The notes beneath the pieces were generated by a model. The model was not told where the DNA came from. It did no database searches and saw only the letters and a program-made list of their open reading frames with translations. Positions 34,542-43,772 of a stretch of DNA of 62,614 nucleotides are shown here, one piece after another (the stretch's first letter is position 1; each line of letters begins with the position of its first letter). This DNA comes from Eubacteriales bacterium (GTDB lineage: Bacteria; Bacillota; Clostridia; Lachnospirales; Lachnospiraceae): the NCBI GenBank assembly GCA_030524225.1, contig JAUNGV010000010.1:1-62614 (forward strand). The letters run 5' to 3'. The position numbers were made by a program, and so were the translations under genes.

Positions 34542-35372
34542 TTACGCTTCCTTCCACGGCCCTCTCTGGGGCAGCGGCAGCTTCCCTGTGAGTCTGAGTC
34601 CATCGATGACCGGCCAGAGATGGAGGACCACCATCACCGCCATCAACATCAGAGCGGATGCCACCCCCGCTTCCGGATCGACATAGGTGTGGGAGGTCTG
34701 TTCCCCCATGTACAGCGACGCTCCCAGCATCAGCATATAATCACCGAATCCGTGCAGAATCGACGCCGCCCAGATATTGTTCGTCTTCAGATACACCACA
34801 CCGATCAGCAGTCCCATACCGCCCGTCGTCACCGTTTTGCTCACCATCTGGATCACCGTCGACGCCGTCAGGGTGCCAAACAGCGCACTGTCCACATGGG
34901 CGAACCCGAAGACCAGCGATGAAAAGATCAGCGCCGCGAAGAGCCCTTTGCGGGTGGTTCCCAGCCGGGCCACCAGCCCGCCCATCAGAACGCCCCTAAA
35001 ACACGTCTCCTCGAAGAGACCGACAAAGAAGAACTCCACGGCCAGCAGCGCGATCCGGAATCCCCAGCCCGCCGCCGGTACGCCCTGTGCAGCCTGTGCC
35101 ATCGTGACCAGCGCGAACAGTCCCATGACGATTGTCACCGCCAGCATACTCCTGTACAGACGCACACTGTGCAGGAAGCTCCCCTTTTCCCAGCGAAACG
35201 CCTCCCGGCCTCCCACCACCGCCATAATCGCCATCATCATCGCCGCCACCAGCGCGCGTTTCAAAATTGCCATTCCCTGATTCGGTTCCGGGAGCAGCCG
35301 GAACACCGCATATCCGATCAGAAATCCCACCACTCCCACCACAGCCGGGTGACTCCGCATCCATGTTCTCAT
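34542..35372 (-). CDS. CPBP family intramembrane glutamic protease
   Basis: 276 residues, about eight helices. The three CPBP motifs are present: EETCFRG (catalytic Glu-Glu and Arg), FGFAHVDS, and HGFGD. Related enzymes process prenylated proteins or give bacteriocin self-immunity. GGGAGG precedes the ATG. Stands alone between the hydrogenase operon and a two-component system; substrate unknown. The 35373-35486 gap shows no signal. Confidence 0.9.
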   Translation of the reverse strand: MRTWMRSHPAVVGVVGFLIGYAVFRLLPEPNQGMAILKRALVAAMMMAIMAVVGGREAFRWEKGSFLHSVRLYRSMLAVTIVMGLFALVTMAQAAQGVPAAGWGFRIALLAVEFFFVGLFEETCFRGVLMGGLVARLGTTRKGLFAALIFSSLVFGFAHVDSALFGTLTASTVIQMVSKTVTTGGMGLLIGVVYLKTNNIWAASILHGFGDYMLMLGASLYMGEQTSHTYVDPEAGVASALMLMAVMVVLHLWPVIDGLRLTGKLPLPQRGPWKEA

Positions 35373-35486
35373 TATTCTCCCTCCCGGACAGACCTTTCTC
35401 TCATATGATCTGTTCTCTCGTTACACCAGTTTCTCTGAATTGTATGTCGTGAGGTACTACAAAAGTGCAACAAGCCGGGAACGGCC

Positions 35487-36335
35487 TCAGGAGTACGTCT
35501 CGCCCCTGCGCCTCTCCTCCATCGCACCCATTGAGTATTCCGACCAGCTGTAACAGATCATATAGTCGTTGCGGTAGTTATTGATCGCCATCAGATCGCC
35601 GTTTAAATACCGGTAGCTGTCGCAGTCAAACGCCTTGGGGTCCACCGCATAGCTGTTGTGCTGCTTACGCAGCATCCGCTCCGCTCCGACCGCCGCCAGC
35701 GCGCTGCGCAGTTCCGCATAAATCGTCTGCATATAGCTCCGGCGTCCCGCATGATAAATTCCATCCTCAAAGAGAATATTCGCCGCTTCCCGCAGCGTGA
35801 CGCTGCTGCCGCGCCGGTCCACAAGGTAAGCCAGCAGCTCCTTTGATTTGGCCCGCTTAAAGGTCAGCGGCACACCGTCCACATAGACCTCAAAGCCGCC
35901 GAAGGTGCGCACCCTGATCTCCCCGCGCACAGCTGTCCCCTGCGCCCGTCCCCCGTCTTCCCGCGCAGCGCGCTCCTCCCCATTCCCGCGCAGGAACTCC
36001 CATTCCCGCCGGATATCCTCCGGCGCAACCGGTTTGAGCAGATACCCGTTCGCGTGGATATGGAAGGCGTCAAGGGCGTATCTCTCATAGCTCGTCACGA
36101 AAATCACGCGCAGGGACGGCTGCAGCTCCCTGAGCTCCCCCGCCAGCACCACGCCGTTCATCGTTCCCAGTTCAATGTCGAGAAACGCCACATCGATAGG
36201 CTGGGTGCGCGCGAATTCCAGCGCCTCCCTCGGACTTGTGAAATCAAAATACTCCTGCTCCGGCTCCGCTTCCCGCAGGATCTCCATCAGATCCCGCAGC
36301 ACAAGCGGCTCATCATCCAGCACCATTACTCTCAT
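35487..36335 (-). CDS. Response regulator with winged-helix (SARP/BTAD-like) output
   Basis: 282 residues. Receiver domain 1-120 with acidic pair Asp7-Asp8, phosphorylated Asp53 (VAFLDIELG) and Lys in LLKPV. After a charged linker comes a winged DNA-binding domain starting VRTFGGFEVYVDG, as in SARP-type regulators, with a short C-terminal helical part. GGAG lies before the ATG at 36335, two bases after the kinase stop, so the pair is coupled. Target genes unknown. Confidence 0.88.
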   Translation of the reverse strand: MRVMVLDDEPLVLRDLMEILREAEPEQEYFDFTSPREALEFARTQPIDVAFLDIELGTMNGVVLAGELRELQPSLRVIFVTSYERYALDAFHIHANGYLLKPVAPEDIRREWEFLRGNGEERAAREDGGRAQGTAVRGEIRVRTFGGFEVYVDGVPLTFKRAKSKELLAYLVDRRGSSVTLREAANILFEDGIYHAGRRSYMQTIYAELRSALAAVGAERMLRKQHNSYAVDPKAFDCDSYRYLNGDLMAINNYRNDYMICYSWSEYSMGAMEERRRGETYS

Positions 36336-36336
36336 T

Positions 36337-37638
36337 TTACTCTCCATTCCGAAGCTCTTCCGCGCCCCTTGGAATCCACAGACAGACCTGCGCCCCCGCC
36401 GCACTGCTGCTGACTCTCAGCGCTCCGCCGCACTGCAGCTCCAGACGGCGGCGCACATTTTCGATTCCGATCCCGGAGCGCTCCGGCAGACGCGCCGCCT
36501 CTATGCCGATTCCATCGTCCGAGACGGTCACCAGAAAGCCGTCTTTTCTCTCCTCGGAGCGAATACGGACGGTTCCCCCCTCCTCCCGCCTCCTGATTCC
36601 GTGACGCACCGCGTTTTCCACCAATGGCTGCAGCGTCAACGTCGGCAGACAGAAGCCGTCCGACTCAATCTCGTAGACAACCCGCAGCTTGTCTCCGAAA
36701 CGCTGCTGCTCGAGATTCAGATAGCTGCGGGCGTGCTCCAGCTCCCTCGCAAACGGAATCGGACGCTTCGCGTTGAGCGAGTTCATGTTGGCCCGCAGAA
36801 AACGCGAAAAGTCAAGCAGGGAGCGCTTGGCCTGCGCGGGATCGATGTCGCAGAGTTGCCGGATCACCGTCAGGGAATTATAGAGAAAATGCGGCTTGAT
36901 CTGGCTCAGCATAATATCAAACTGCAGATCATGCAGTTCCCGCTCCACCGCCTCGGCCGCCTGCTCCAGTTCTCTCTGCACGCTGATGTTGACAAGCAGC
37001 AGAGCGATCGTATTCGCCATGCTCAGATACGCGCCCCCGTAAAAGAGCGTCTGCAGGATCTGCGCCGCGACCGGCAGAATGATATAGCTGGCCAGAAACA
37101 CTCCCAGCCGTACCCCCAGCCGCCTGCGCCCCAGATACAGAAACGCGGCGTTAACCGCAAACAACAGAATCGGAATCCCCTGCGAGAGCGCGAACAGCGG
37201 CCCGCGCACGTACACATTATCCGGCGTATGATGAAAGTACAGTCCGAAGGGAAGCGAGAGCAGCGAGAAGAGCACCTGCAGCAGAGACAGAACGAGGGCA
37301 AAACGCCACAGCAGCTCGATCGTCTTCGTCCTGATCTGGATAAAGGCCAGCAGATAGCCCGCAAGGCTCAGCAGCAGAACACCGGAAAAGGCATAGAACA
37401 CGCTCATGCCGACAGGAGCGATCCACTCCGCCGCCGCACCCCGTACCCCGTTGAACAGCCAGTCCGTCAGATCCCCCAGCATCATGCCCACATTGCACAG
37501 GAGCATGGCGATCAGCCACAGCCTCTCCCTCCGATATTTTTTCAGACTCCGCATATGATGGCCCGCCAGAATCAGGCAGATCACTATACCGAACACATCG
37601 ATCGCCACATTGGCCGACCGCAGAGAAAATTCCTGCAT
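36337..37638 (-). CDS. LytS-like sensor histidine kinase
   Basis: 433 residues. About seven membrane helices (residues 10-215) form the sensor. The kinase core has the LytS-type histidine in QIKPHFLYNSL (near 253), and ATP-lid motifs LQPLVENAVRHGI, VSDDGIGIE and SGIGIENVRRRLEL. Start is the ATG at 37638 with GGAGG seven bases before it; the longer open frame upstream is repeat sequence. The signal is not evident; membrane-embedded sensors of this type often detect cell-envelope or small-molecule cues. Confidence 0.9.
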   Translation of the reverse strand: MQEFSLRSANVAIDVFGIVICLILAGHHMRSLKKYRRERLWLIAMLLCNVGMMLGDLTDWLFNGVRGAAAEWIAPVGMSVFYAFSGVLLLSLAGYLLAFIQIRTKTIELLWRFALVLSLLQVLFSLLSLPFGLYFHHTPDNVYVRGPLFALSQGIPILLFAVNAAFLYLGRRRLGVRLGVFLASYIILPVAAQILQTLFYGGAYLSMANTIALLLVNISVQRELEQAAEAVERELHDLQFDIMLSQIKPHFLYNSLTVIRQLCDIDPAQAKRSLLDFSRFLRANMNSLNAKRPIPFARELEHARSYLNLEQQRFGDKLRVVYEIESDGFCLPTLTLQPLVENAVRHGIRRREEGGTVRIRSEERKDGFLVTVSDDGIGIEAARLPERSGIGIENVRRRLELQCGGALRVSSSAAGAQVCLWIPRGAEELRNGE

Positions 37639-37655
37639 CGCTACCTCCATTCCGT

Positions 37656-37764
37656 ATTCCTTCCCGCGCACGCCGGAGAAAGCCGCACGGCGCCATCGGC
37701 CGCATTCCTCCTCCCGCATTCCTTCCCGCGCACGCCGGGGGAAGCCGCGCGGCGCCATCGGCCG
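37656..37764. repeat. Two-copy tandem repeat in the kinase leader
   Basis: A 47-base unit starting ATTCCTTCCCGCGCACGCCG occurs at 37656-37702 and 37718-37764 with three to four changes. Each contains GCCGCRCGGC, a small palindrome. It lies just upstream of the ribosome site CGGAATGGAGG. Confidence 0.75.
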
Positions 37765-37853
37765 TATTCCTTCCGCACTCCGGCCACGCCGGACAGGCAT
37801 CTGCGTTCTATTATACCGCGATTTCCTGCCCGTGTCCCCTCTCGAAAAACTTC

Positions 37854-37882
37854 TTGACATCCCCCGCAAACGGGTTTATGAT
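37854..37882 (+). promoter_or_regulatory. Promoter of the T-box/Trp transporter operon
   Basis: Consensus -35 TTGACA (37854-37859), 17-base spacer, -10 TATGAT (37877-37882); transcription should start near 37889, at the beginning of the T-box leader. Confidence 0.85.
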
Positions 37883-37889
37883 TGGGTCA

Positions 37890-38180
37890 ATTTCACAGAC
37901 AAGCCGATGAAAAAGAAGAGTACGCATTTTGTGAAGGCACAGAGAGCCGCCGGTGGTGGGAAGGCGGCGCGGAACGAATTGCCGAATGGACTTTGGAGGC
38001 GAACCGGGAACGGAACCCGTTATCAATCGCGAGCGCATGATAGTGCGTGCAGAGTGGCCAGCGGCAGGACGCGCAGGAGTTTCCCGTGCGGAATGCGGAC
38101 GGCAAATTGAGTGGTACCGCGGTAATAAGAACGATTATTAACGTCTCAAAAGCAGAAATGTTTTTGAGACTTTTTTTATT
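37890..38180 (+). promoter_or_regulatory. T-box riboswitch, probable tRNA-Trp specificity
   Basis: The T-box sequence AATTGAGTGGTACCGCGG (38105-38122) is followed by terminator stem GTCTCAAAA/TTTTTGAGAC (38143-38170) and a T tract. Stem I features: AGAGAG bulge (37941-37946), apical stem GCCGCC/GGCGGC with GGTGGTGGG loop, and GGCA/TGCC closing the specifier loop GAATGGACT, where TGG (37987-37989) plus a following A is the likely specifier codon. Uncharged tRNA-Trp would then turn on the downstream importer. Confidence 0.92.
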
Positions 38181-38277
38181 GTCTGTGAGCAGCAATGACA
38201 AAACAAAAACAAAAGCTTGCCGCCATGCCTGACGGCATAGGCCCGGGCAGCAAACACATCAACAGGGAGGACACATT

Positions 38278-39417
38278 ATGAAAAAGAAACTCTTAGCCAT
38301 CTTACTGGGAACCTGCCTCGGCGCAGCCATGCTGACCGGCTGCAACTCTTCATCCGCAGCGTCCGGCTCGGAGACCGCAGCGGAAACCGACGGCGCAGAC
38401 CAGAGCAGCGCAGCCGCACAGGACGCAGCGGAAGAATCTGACGCCCCGGACTCCGGAACAGCGACAGAGGAAGGCGCGGCTGCCGATTCCGCCGCAGACG
38501 TCTCCTACACCATCGGCATCAACCAGTTTGCCGAGCACGGCTCCCTCGACAACTGCCGTGAGGGCTTTCTGGAAGGACTGCGTCAGGAGGGTATCGAGGA
38601 GGGCGTAAACCTCACCGTGATCTACAACAACGCGGCGACGGATATGTCCACCGTACAGCAGATTTCCGATAATTTCGTCACCGACGGCGTCGATCTGATC
38701 TGCGCCATCGCCACCCCCTCCGCGCAGGCCTCCTACAACGCCGCGATGGACACCGATATTCCCGTGATCTACACCGCGGTGACCGATCCCGCCACGGCAG
38801 AGCTGGCCAGCGAGGACGGCACGCCGGTCGGCAACATCACCGGCACCAGCGATGTGCTTCCGGTCGAAGCGCAGCTCCAGATGATCCGTGAGATGCTCCC
38901 CGAGGCAGAGACCATCGGCATCCTCTACACCCTGAGCGAAGCCAACTCCGAGTACAGTATCTCCGTCTACGAGAGTCTCGCCGACCAGTACGGCTTCACC
39001 ATTAAAACCATGGGCGTCACGAACACCTCCGAAGTACAGCTCGCCGCTTCGAGCCTGCTGGAAGAAGTGGACTGCATCTCGAACCTGACCGACAACACCG
39101 TCGTGAGCGCTCTGCCGACGATCCTCTCCCTCGCCAATGAAAAGGGGATTCCGGTCTTCGGCAGCGAAATCGAACAGGTCAAGCTCGGCTGCCTCGCCGC
39201 AGAGGGTCTCGACTATGTGCAGCTCGGCATCGACACCGGCAAGATGGCGGCCAAGGTGTTAAAGGGAGAAGCTGCCGCATCCGAACTGCCGTTTGAAACG
39301 GTCTCCGGCAGCAGCCTCTATCTCAACACGGAGGCGGCGGCCACCCTCGGCATCACGATCCCTGATGCTCTGACAGAAAGAGCGGCGGAGGTCTTTGATA
39401 CCATTTCCGCCGAATAA
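38278..39417 (+). CDS. trpX: Tryptophan-type ABC importer, substrate-binding lipoprotein
   Basis: 379 residues. Lipoprotein signal with LTGC (Cys22), a 50-residue A/S/E/D-rich tether, then an ABC_sub_bind domain (about 75-375, starting YTIGINQFAEHGSLDNCREG). GGGAGG precedes the ATG. The family is used for tryptophan, tyrosine and other substrates; the upstream T-box with a TGG specifier supports tryptophan. The gene name is given by this inference. Followed by permease and ATPase genes. Confidence 0.85.
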   Translation: MKKKLLAILLGTCLGAAMLTGCNSSSAASGSETAAETDGADQSSAAAQDAAEESDAPDSGTATEEGAAADSAADVSYTIGINQFAEHGSLDNCREGFLEGLRQEGIEEGVNLTVIYNNAATDMSTVQQISDNFVTDGVDLICAIATPSAQASYNAAMDTDIPVIYTAVTDPATAELASEDGTPVGNITGTSDVLPVEAQLQMIREMLPEAETIGILYTLSEANSEYSISVYESLADQYGFTIKTMGVTNTSEVQLAASSLLEEVDCISNLTDNTVVSALPTILSLANEKGIPVFGSEIEQVKLGCLAAEGLDYVQLGIDTGKMAAKVLKGEAAASELPFETVSGSSLYLNTEAAATLGITIPDALTERAAEVFDTISAE

Positions 39418-39584
39418 GACCGCCGAAAGATAGCTGCCGGAATACAGTTGGCGGAATACAATTGCTGGAATACAGCCGCCGGATCACAGCTGTCCTGTCA
39501 CAAAAGAAACAATTCCTCCGGGAAACCGCCACCGCGGTTCTCCCGGCGCAGCCGGAGCCGGAGTGCTCCGACACGGAGGCAACC

Positions 39585-40499
39585 ATGGACTTCCTATTAA
39601 ATATCATCGAGCAGGGGCTGATCTACGGCATCCTCGCGCTCGGCGTCTATATCACCTACAAGATTCTCGACTTTCCGGATCTGAGCGTGGACGGTTCCTT
39701 CCCTCTGGGAGGAGCCGTCGCCGCCGTCTGCATCACCAACGGCATGAATCCCTACCTGACGCTCCCGGTGACCTTCCTCGCCGGCATGGCGGCGGGCGCG
39801 TTTACCGGACTCGTCCACGTCAAGTGCCGCGTCCGGGATCTGCTCTCCGGTATCGTGACGATGACCGCTCTCTACTCGGTCAATCTCCTCGTCGCCGGTT
39901 CGAACAACGTCCCGCTCTTTTCCCAGGACACCATTTTCCGGAACAGCGCTCTGTCCGCCCTCTTCGGAGAGAAAATCCCGACCTGGTTCGAGATCGCCCT
40001 GCTTCTCGTGATCGTCCTGATCCTCAAGATCCTGCTCGATCTCTACCTGCAGACCAAGTCCGGCTATCTGCTGCGCGCCGTGGGCGACAATCCCGCCCTT
40101 GTCACCGCCCTCGCAAAGGACAAGGGCAACGTCAAGATTCTGGGGCTTGCGATCTCCAACGGTCTCGTGGCCTTAAGCGGCTGTATCTTCGCACAACAGG
40201 CGCGCGTCTTTGACATCTCCTCCGGTACCGGCACCCTCGTGATCGGTCTGGCCAGCGTCATCATCGGATTCAGCTTTTTCGGCAAATTCGGCCTGCTGAA
40301 AACGTCGACCGCCGTCATTCTCGGCTCGATTTTCTACAAAGCCTGCGTGGCCCTCGCCCTGCGCTTTACCGGCAATTCCACATTCGGAACGAAAGCGACC
40401 AAGCTCGTGACCGCCGCCCTGTTTCTGATCATCCTGATCATTGGCATCGAAAGAAAGAAGAAGGTGAAGATTCATGCTGGAACTGAAACACATTCATAA
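39585..40499 (+). CDS. trpY: Tryptophan-type ABC importer, permease
   Basis: 304 residues, about eight to nine helices of the BPD_transp_2 (LivH/RbsC) fold; GVYITYKILDFPDLSVDGSF is characteristic of this transporter group. Start at 39585 with GGAGG five bases before; the frame is open to 39462 without a ribosome site. Overlaps the ATPase gene by 26 bases. Confidence 0.86.
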   Translation: MDFLLNIIEQGLIYGILALGVYITYKILDFPDLSVDGSFPLGGAVAAVCITNGMNPYLTLPVTFLAGMAAGAFTGLVHVKCRVRDLLSGIVTMTALYSVNLLVAGSNNVPLFSQDTIFRNSALSALFGEKIPTWFEIALLLVIVLILKILLDLYLQTKSGYLLRAVGDNPALVTALAKDKGNVKILGLAISNGLVALSGCIFAQQARVFDISSGTGTLVIGLASVIIGFSFFGKFGLLKTSTAVILGSIFYKACVALALRFTGNSTFGTKATKLVTAALFLIILIIGIERKKKVKIHAGTETHS

Positions 40500-41247
40500 A
40501 TACTACAATCCCGGCACAATCAACGAGATGTGTCTGTTCGAAGATTTCAACCTGACCGTAGAGGACGGCCAGTTCGTCTCGATCATCGGCAGCAACGGCT
40601 CCGGAAAAACCTCGATGCTCAACCTGATCTGCGGCAGCATCGATCCCGAAGCCGGAGAAATCCTCCTCGACGGCAAGGACATCTCCCGCCAGAAGGAATA
40701 TATGCGCAACCGCTACATCGGCCGCGTCTATCAGAATCCCGCGATGGGCACCTGCCCCGACATGACGATCGCGGAGAATATGTCGATCGCCGACAACAAG
40801 GGAAAGCGCTACGGTCTTGCCCCCGGCCGCAACAAAGCCCGGATGGACTTCTACCGGGAATCGCTCCGCGAACTCGGCCTCGGACTCGAGGATAAAATGG
40901 ATACGAAAGTCGGCGTCCTCTCCGGCGGGCAGCGTCAGGCTCTCGCCCTGGAAATGACCACCCTCACACCGATCCGCTTCCTGATTCTGGACGAGCACAC
41001 CGCCGCCCTCGATCCCAAAACCGCCGAGATCATCATGCACCTGACCGACCGCCTCGTCCGGGAAAAGAAACTGACCACCATCATGGTCACCCACAACCTC
41101 CGCTACGCCGTAGAATACGGCGACCGCCTCCTCATGATGCACCAGGGCCGCGCCATCCTCGACCTGCAAGGCGAAGAAAAGCAAAACACAAAAGTCAAAG
41201 ACCTCCTGGACCAATTCAACGCAATAAGCATTGAGAGTGGAAACTGA
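40474..41247 (+). CDS. trpZ: Tryptophan-type ABC importer, ATPase
   Basis: 257 residues. Walker A GSNGSGKT (about 37-44), signature LSGGQRQAL, Walker B FLILDEHTAALD (His in place of the usual Pro, common in this group) and H-loop VTHN. Its start lies within the end of the permease gene. A family A repeat follows ten bases after the stop and probably also ends transcription. Confidence 0.88.
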   Translation: MLELKHIHKYYNPGTINEMCLFEDFNLTVEDGQFVSIIGSNGSGKTSMLNLICGSIDPEAGEILLDGKDISRQKEYMRNRYIGRVYQNPAMGTCPDMTIAENMSIADNKGKRYGLAPGRNKARMDFYRESLRELGLGLEDKMDTKVGVLSGGQRQALALEMTTLTPIRFLILDEHTAALDPKTAEIIMHLTDRLVREKKLTTIMVTHNLRYAVEYGDRLLMMHQGRAILDLQGEEKQNTKVKDLLDQFNAISIESGN

Positions 41248-41256
41248 CGCGAAAGC

Positions 41257-41390
41257 ATGAGCCATGCGTCACACAATAAAAAACTCCTGTGCCGTGTTTA
41301 CACGGAAACAGGAGTTTTTTAATTGTGTGACATAGGGCGAAGCCCGCGCCCGAGCTGCAGCGAAGCGAAAGCGAGGGACGCATGGCTCAT
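41257..41390. repeat. Family A cloverleaf repeat, copy 3
   Basis: Outer stem ATGAGCCATGCGTC (41257-41270)/its exact inverse (41377-41390). Hairpin 1: 23/24 bp with one bulge, 41268-41290 with 41308-41331, tip CCGTGT-TT-ACACGG. Hairpin 2: GGGC-GAA-GCCC (41335-41345). Hairpin 3: GCGCCC/GGG(A)CGC. The tip pair changed from C-G to T-A relative to copies 1 and 2, and the outer stem from G-C to A-T, so pairing is kept. Confidence 0.8.
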
Positions 41391-41566
41391 CCCCCGGCAG
41401 TGAACTGCCGTGTTTACACGGATGCAAACGCTTTTTGTTGTATCTGCATAGGGCGAAGCCCTTCGTCGAACCGCAGCGAAGCGAAAGCGAGGGACGCATG
41501 GCTCATCCCCCGGCAGCGAAGCCCTTCATCGAGCCGCAGCGAAGCGCAGGCGAGATGAAGCATGGC
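41391..41566. repeat. Partial family A repeats, copies 4 and 5
   Basis: Copy 4 has the tip CCGTGT-TT-ACACGG (41408-41421), a right hairpin-1 arm (41423-41447) but no matching left arm, then GGGC-GAA-GCCC and hairpin 3. Copy 5 is only a half GCGAAGCCC and hairpin 3 CTTCATC (41524-41530)/GATGAAG (41554-41560), again with arms of its own. Both end in GCATGGCTCAT. Confidence 0.7.
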
Positions 41567-42523
41567 TCATACCCCCACCGCGATTCCCGCCCCGAGCCGC
41601 CCGTTTCTCCACTCCTGCGCGGTCAGCACGAACAAAAGCGAACGGTCAGTATCCAGCACCCGCTTTCCGACCCCGATATTGGAATTGACACGGTGAAAGC
41701 CCAGCTTGTTCAGCAGGCTGATCGATGCCTCGTTCTCCCTGACGGCCAGCGCCTGTATATTCGTAAATTCCAGCGTCTCAAAGCCATAACGCAGCAGTGC
41801 GCTGCAGACCTCCTGCGCCACTCCCCTGTGACGGTAAGGCGCTGCCAGCAGATATCCCAGCTCCGCCCCGTTCTGCTCCCCGACAGCCGGTCGCGTGCAC
41901 AGTTCAAAACCGGCTCTGCCGATCAGGCGTCCGTTCTCCCTGTCCACCACCGCCCAGAGCCCGTACCCGAAAAAGCCGTACATCTTCCTGATATACGCGC
42001 GCAGCGTAGAGCGCTCCTCCTCCCGGTCGCTCGCGAGCGGCTCGACAAACCGCTTCGTCTCCGGATCGTCATAAACGGTGTAGAGCACCTCGAGATCCTG
42101 CTCCGTCATCTCCCGCACCAGACAGCGCTTTGTCTTGAGAATGGTCCACGGAATCCCCGCCAGGCGCTCGTAAATTTTCTCATAGGAATCCCCATCCACC
42201 AGCTGCGGCTCCTCGACGACATACATCGCCGCCGACAGGTTCTCCTCCGCGTTGTCCCCGTGATAGTACCCCGCCGCGTAGAGCCCCATCTCCTGCAGCG
42301 CCCTCAGAAGCCGCTCGCTGTCCGCCAGAAAAAGCGTATTCCTGTGCATCTCCGCATGCGCCCTTCCGGAGAACGGCAGAGCGCCCGGAGCCAGAACCGT
42401 CACCTCCCCCTGCAGACGACGCTGACGCCCCTCCCGCACCGTCGCCTCCGCTTCCAGACGCGCACAGTTATGTCCCGTCCAATTGTAGCTCTGTTCCAGA
42501 AAAAAGTGAATTTTTGACAGCAT
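41567..42523 (-). CDS. GNAT family N-acetyltransferase with N-terminal extension
   Basis: 318 residues. The GNAT domain occupies about 132-300 (acetyl-CoA loop YRHRGVAQEV, then ASISLLNKLGFHRV), like RimJ/RimL-type enzymes. The first 125 residues resemble no domain I know but include a segment VREGRQRRLQGEVTVLAPGA. AGGAGG precedes the ATG. Convergent with the Trp transporter operon. Substrate unknown. Confidence 0.82.
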   Translation of the reverse strand: MLSKIHFFLEQSYNWTGHNCARLEAEATVREGRQRRLQGEVTVLAPGALPFSGRAHAEMHRNTLFLADSERLLRALQEMGLYAAGYYHGDNAEENLSAAMYVVEEPQLVDGDSYEKIYERLAGIPWTILKTKRCLVREMTEQDLEVLYTVYDDPETKRFVEPLASDREEERSTLRAYIRKMYGFFGYGLWAVVDRENGRLIGRAGFELCTRPAVGEQNGAELGYLLAAPYRHRGVAQEVCSALLRYGFETLEFTNIQALAVRENEASISLLNKLGFHRVNSNIGVGKRVLDTDRSLLFVLTAQEWRNGRLGAGIAVGV

Positions 42524-42908
42524 TTCTCCTCCTGCGCCGCATAATTAAGGTAAAAAATGATTCCGACGTTATAAAAGTCATCCGCCGACAGGCGGGACTT
42601 TCCTGTGAAAATATGCTATGATACTCGCAAATGCAAATTCGCGAGTGAATGAAAAGAGAACCCGCAGAAGCGGTCCCCTCTCCGCGCCGCTGCCGCAGTA
42701 CCCTCGTCAGAGAGCGGAATAAGAAGGAAAAGAATACTATTTCCGACAACATTGTATCACAGATTTCTGACATTTTACAAGTATATTGTTTGAATCTTCT
42801 GGCAATTTTTCTTTTTCTTCAAACACAAAGCGTTGTTTTCTGCGCCGCAGACAAAAAGGCCGGGCATTTTCCGGATTTTGCATCTCACATTCAAGGAGGA
42901 AACAGAAC
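42524..42908 (+). other. Intergenic leader of the cyclophilin gene
   Basis: 385 bases without a gene. It has an extended -10 (TGCTATGAT near 42612-42620), a small hairpin CTCGC/GCGAG just after it, and a long AT-rich stretch before AAGGAGG of the next gene. No riboswitch was recognised. Confidence 0.35.
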
Positions 42909-43406
42909 ATGGCAAACGCAAGCGTAACCATCACCATGAAAGACGGCAGCGTCATGAAGGGAGAGCTCTATCCCGATATCGCTCCCATCACGGTGGAGAA
43001 TTTCACCAAACTCGCAAACAAGGGCTTCTACGACGGCCTTATCTTCCACCGCGTCATTCAGGGCTTCATGATCCAGGGCGGCGATCCGGAGGGAACCGGC
43101 ATGGGCGGCCCCGGCTACACGATCAAGGGCGAATTCGCGCAGAACGGCGTTCCGAACAGTTTAAAGCACACCGCAGGCGTCCTCTCCATGGCGCGGGCGA
43201 TGGATCCGGATTCCGCAGGCTCCCAGTTCTTTATCATGCACAAGGACTCTCCGCACCTTGACGGCGCCTACGCGGCATTCGGCAAAATCACCGAGGGACT
43301 TGACGTCGTGGATAAAATCGCCGCAACCCGCACCGACTATTCCGACCGTCCGGTGGAGCCGCAGGTCATCGATACCATCCGCGTGGAGGAAGCGCCGCAG
43401 GCATAA
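42909..43406 (+). CDS. Peptidyl-prolyl cis-trans isomerase, cyclophilin type
   Basis: 165 residues, the compact single-domain bacterial form without a signal peptide, so cytoplasmic. Catalytic region [19 protein letters not shown] (Arg and Phe of the active site), and [18 protein letters not shown] lies eight bases before the ATG at 42909; upstream in-frame ATGs are in the leader. Helps protein folding. A GC-rich hairpin terminator follows. Confidence 0.94.
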   Translation: MANASVTITMKDGSVMKGELYPDIAPITVENFTKLANKGFYDGLIFHRVIQGFMIQGGDPEGTGMGGPGYTIKGEFAQNGVPNSLKHTAGVLSMARAMDPDSAGSQFFIMHKDSPHLDGAYAAFGKITEGLDVVDKIAATRTDYSDRPVEPQVIDTIRVEEAPQA

Positions 43407-43505
43407 CAGGCCCGGCCGCAAGGACGGCGGCAGCTCCAGACACGGACGTCAGATCCGGATACGAACAGCAAGTCCGAATATGAACGGCGCCCGGCCGCCG
43501 ACAGC

Positions 43506-43528
43506 GCGCACAGGCCCCGCCTGTGCGC
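43506..43528 (+). terminator. Terminator after the cyclophilin gene
   Basis: GCGCACAGGC/GCCTGTGCGC, 10 bp perfect with a CCC loop, followed by GTTTAC. The T tail is short. Confidence 0.6.
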
Positions 43529-43599
43529 GTTTACATTCTGTTCACATTTAATTTAACAAAACTTCAATCCCTTCTCATTCTTTGGACACGATTCCTTCT

Positions 43600-43765
43600 T
43601 ATAATGAGTACATAAGTTGAAGAAAGAAAACCCCAACCACTTCTTCAGCTTGGTAATCGCCAAAGGCAGCTTGCCTCAACAGTTTGATTACTGATAACTT
43701 TTTCATAATGTGCCGGGTAAACAGCAGTTTACCCGGCATCCTCCCTGTTACGGGACTTTTTTTCC
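43600..43765 (+). ncRNA. Candidate structured small RNA
   Basis: A TATAAT (43600-43605, poor -35) precedes about 150 bases with hairpins one after another: AAGTTGAAGAA/TTCTTCAGCTT (from 43613), GTAATC/GATTAC enclosing GGCA/TGCC, GCCGGGTAAAC/GTTTACCCGGC (about 43712-43738), and a terminal TCCC/GGGA with seven T. The opposite strand has a 63-codon open frame with no convincing ribosome site. I know no RNA family that fits. Confidence 0.5.
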
Positions 43766-43772
43766 AATTCAC

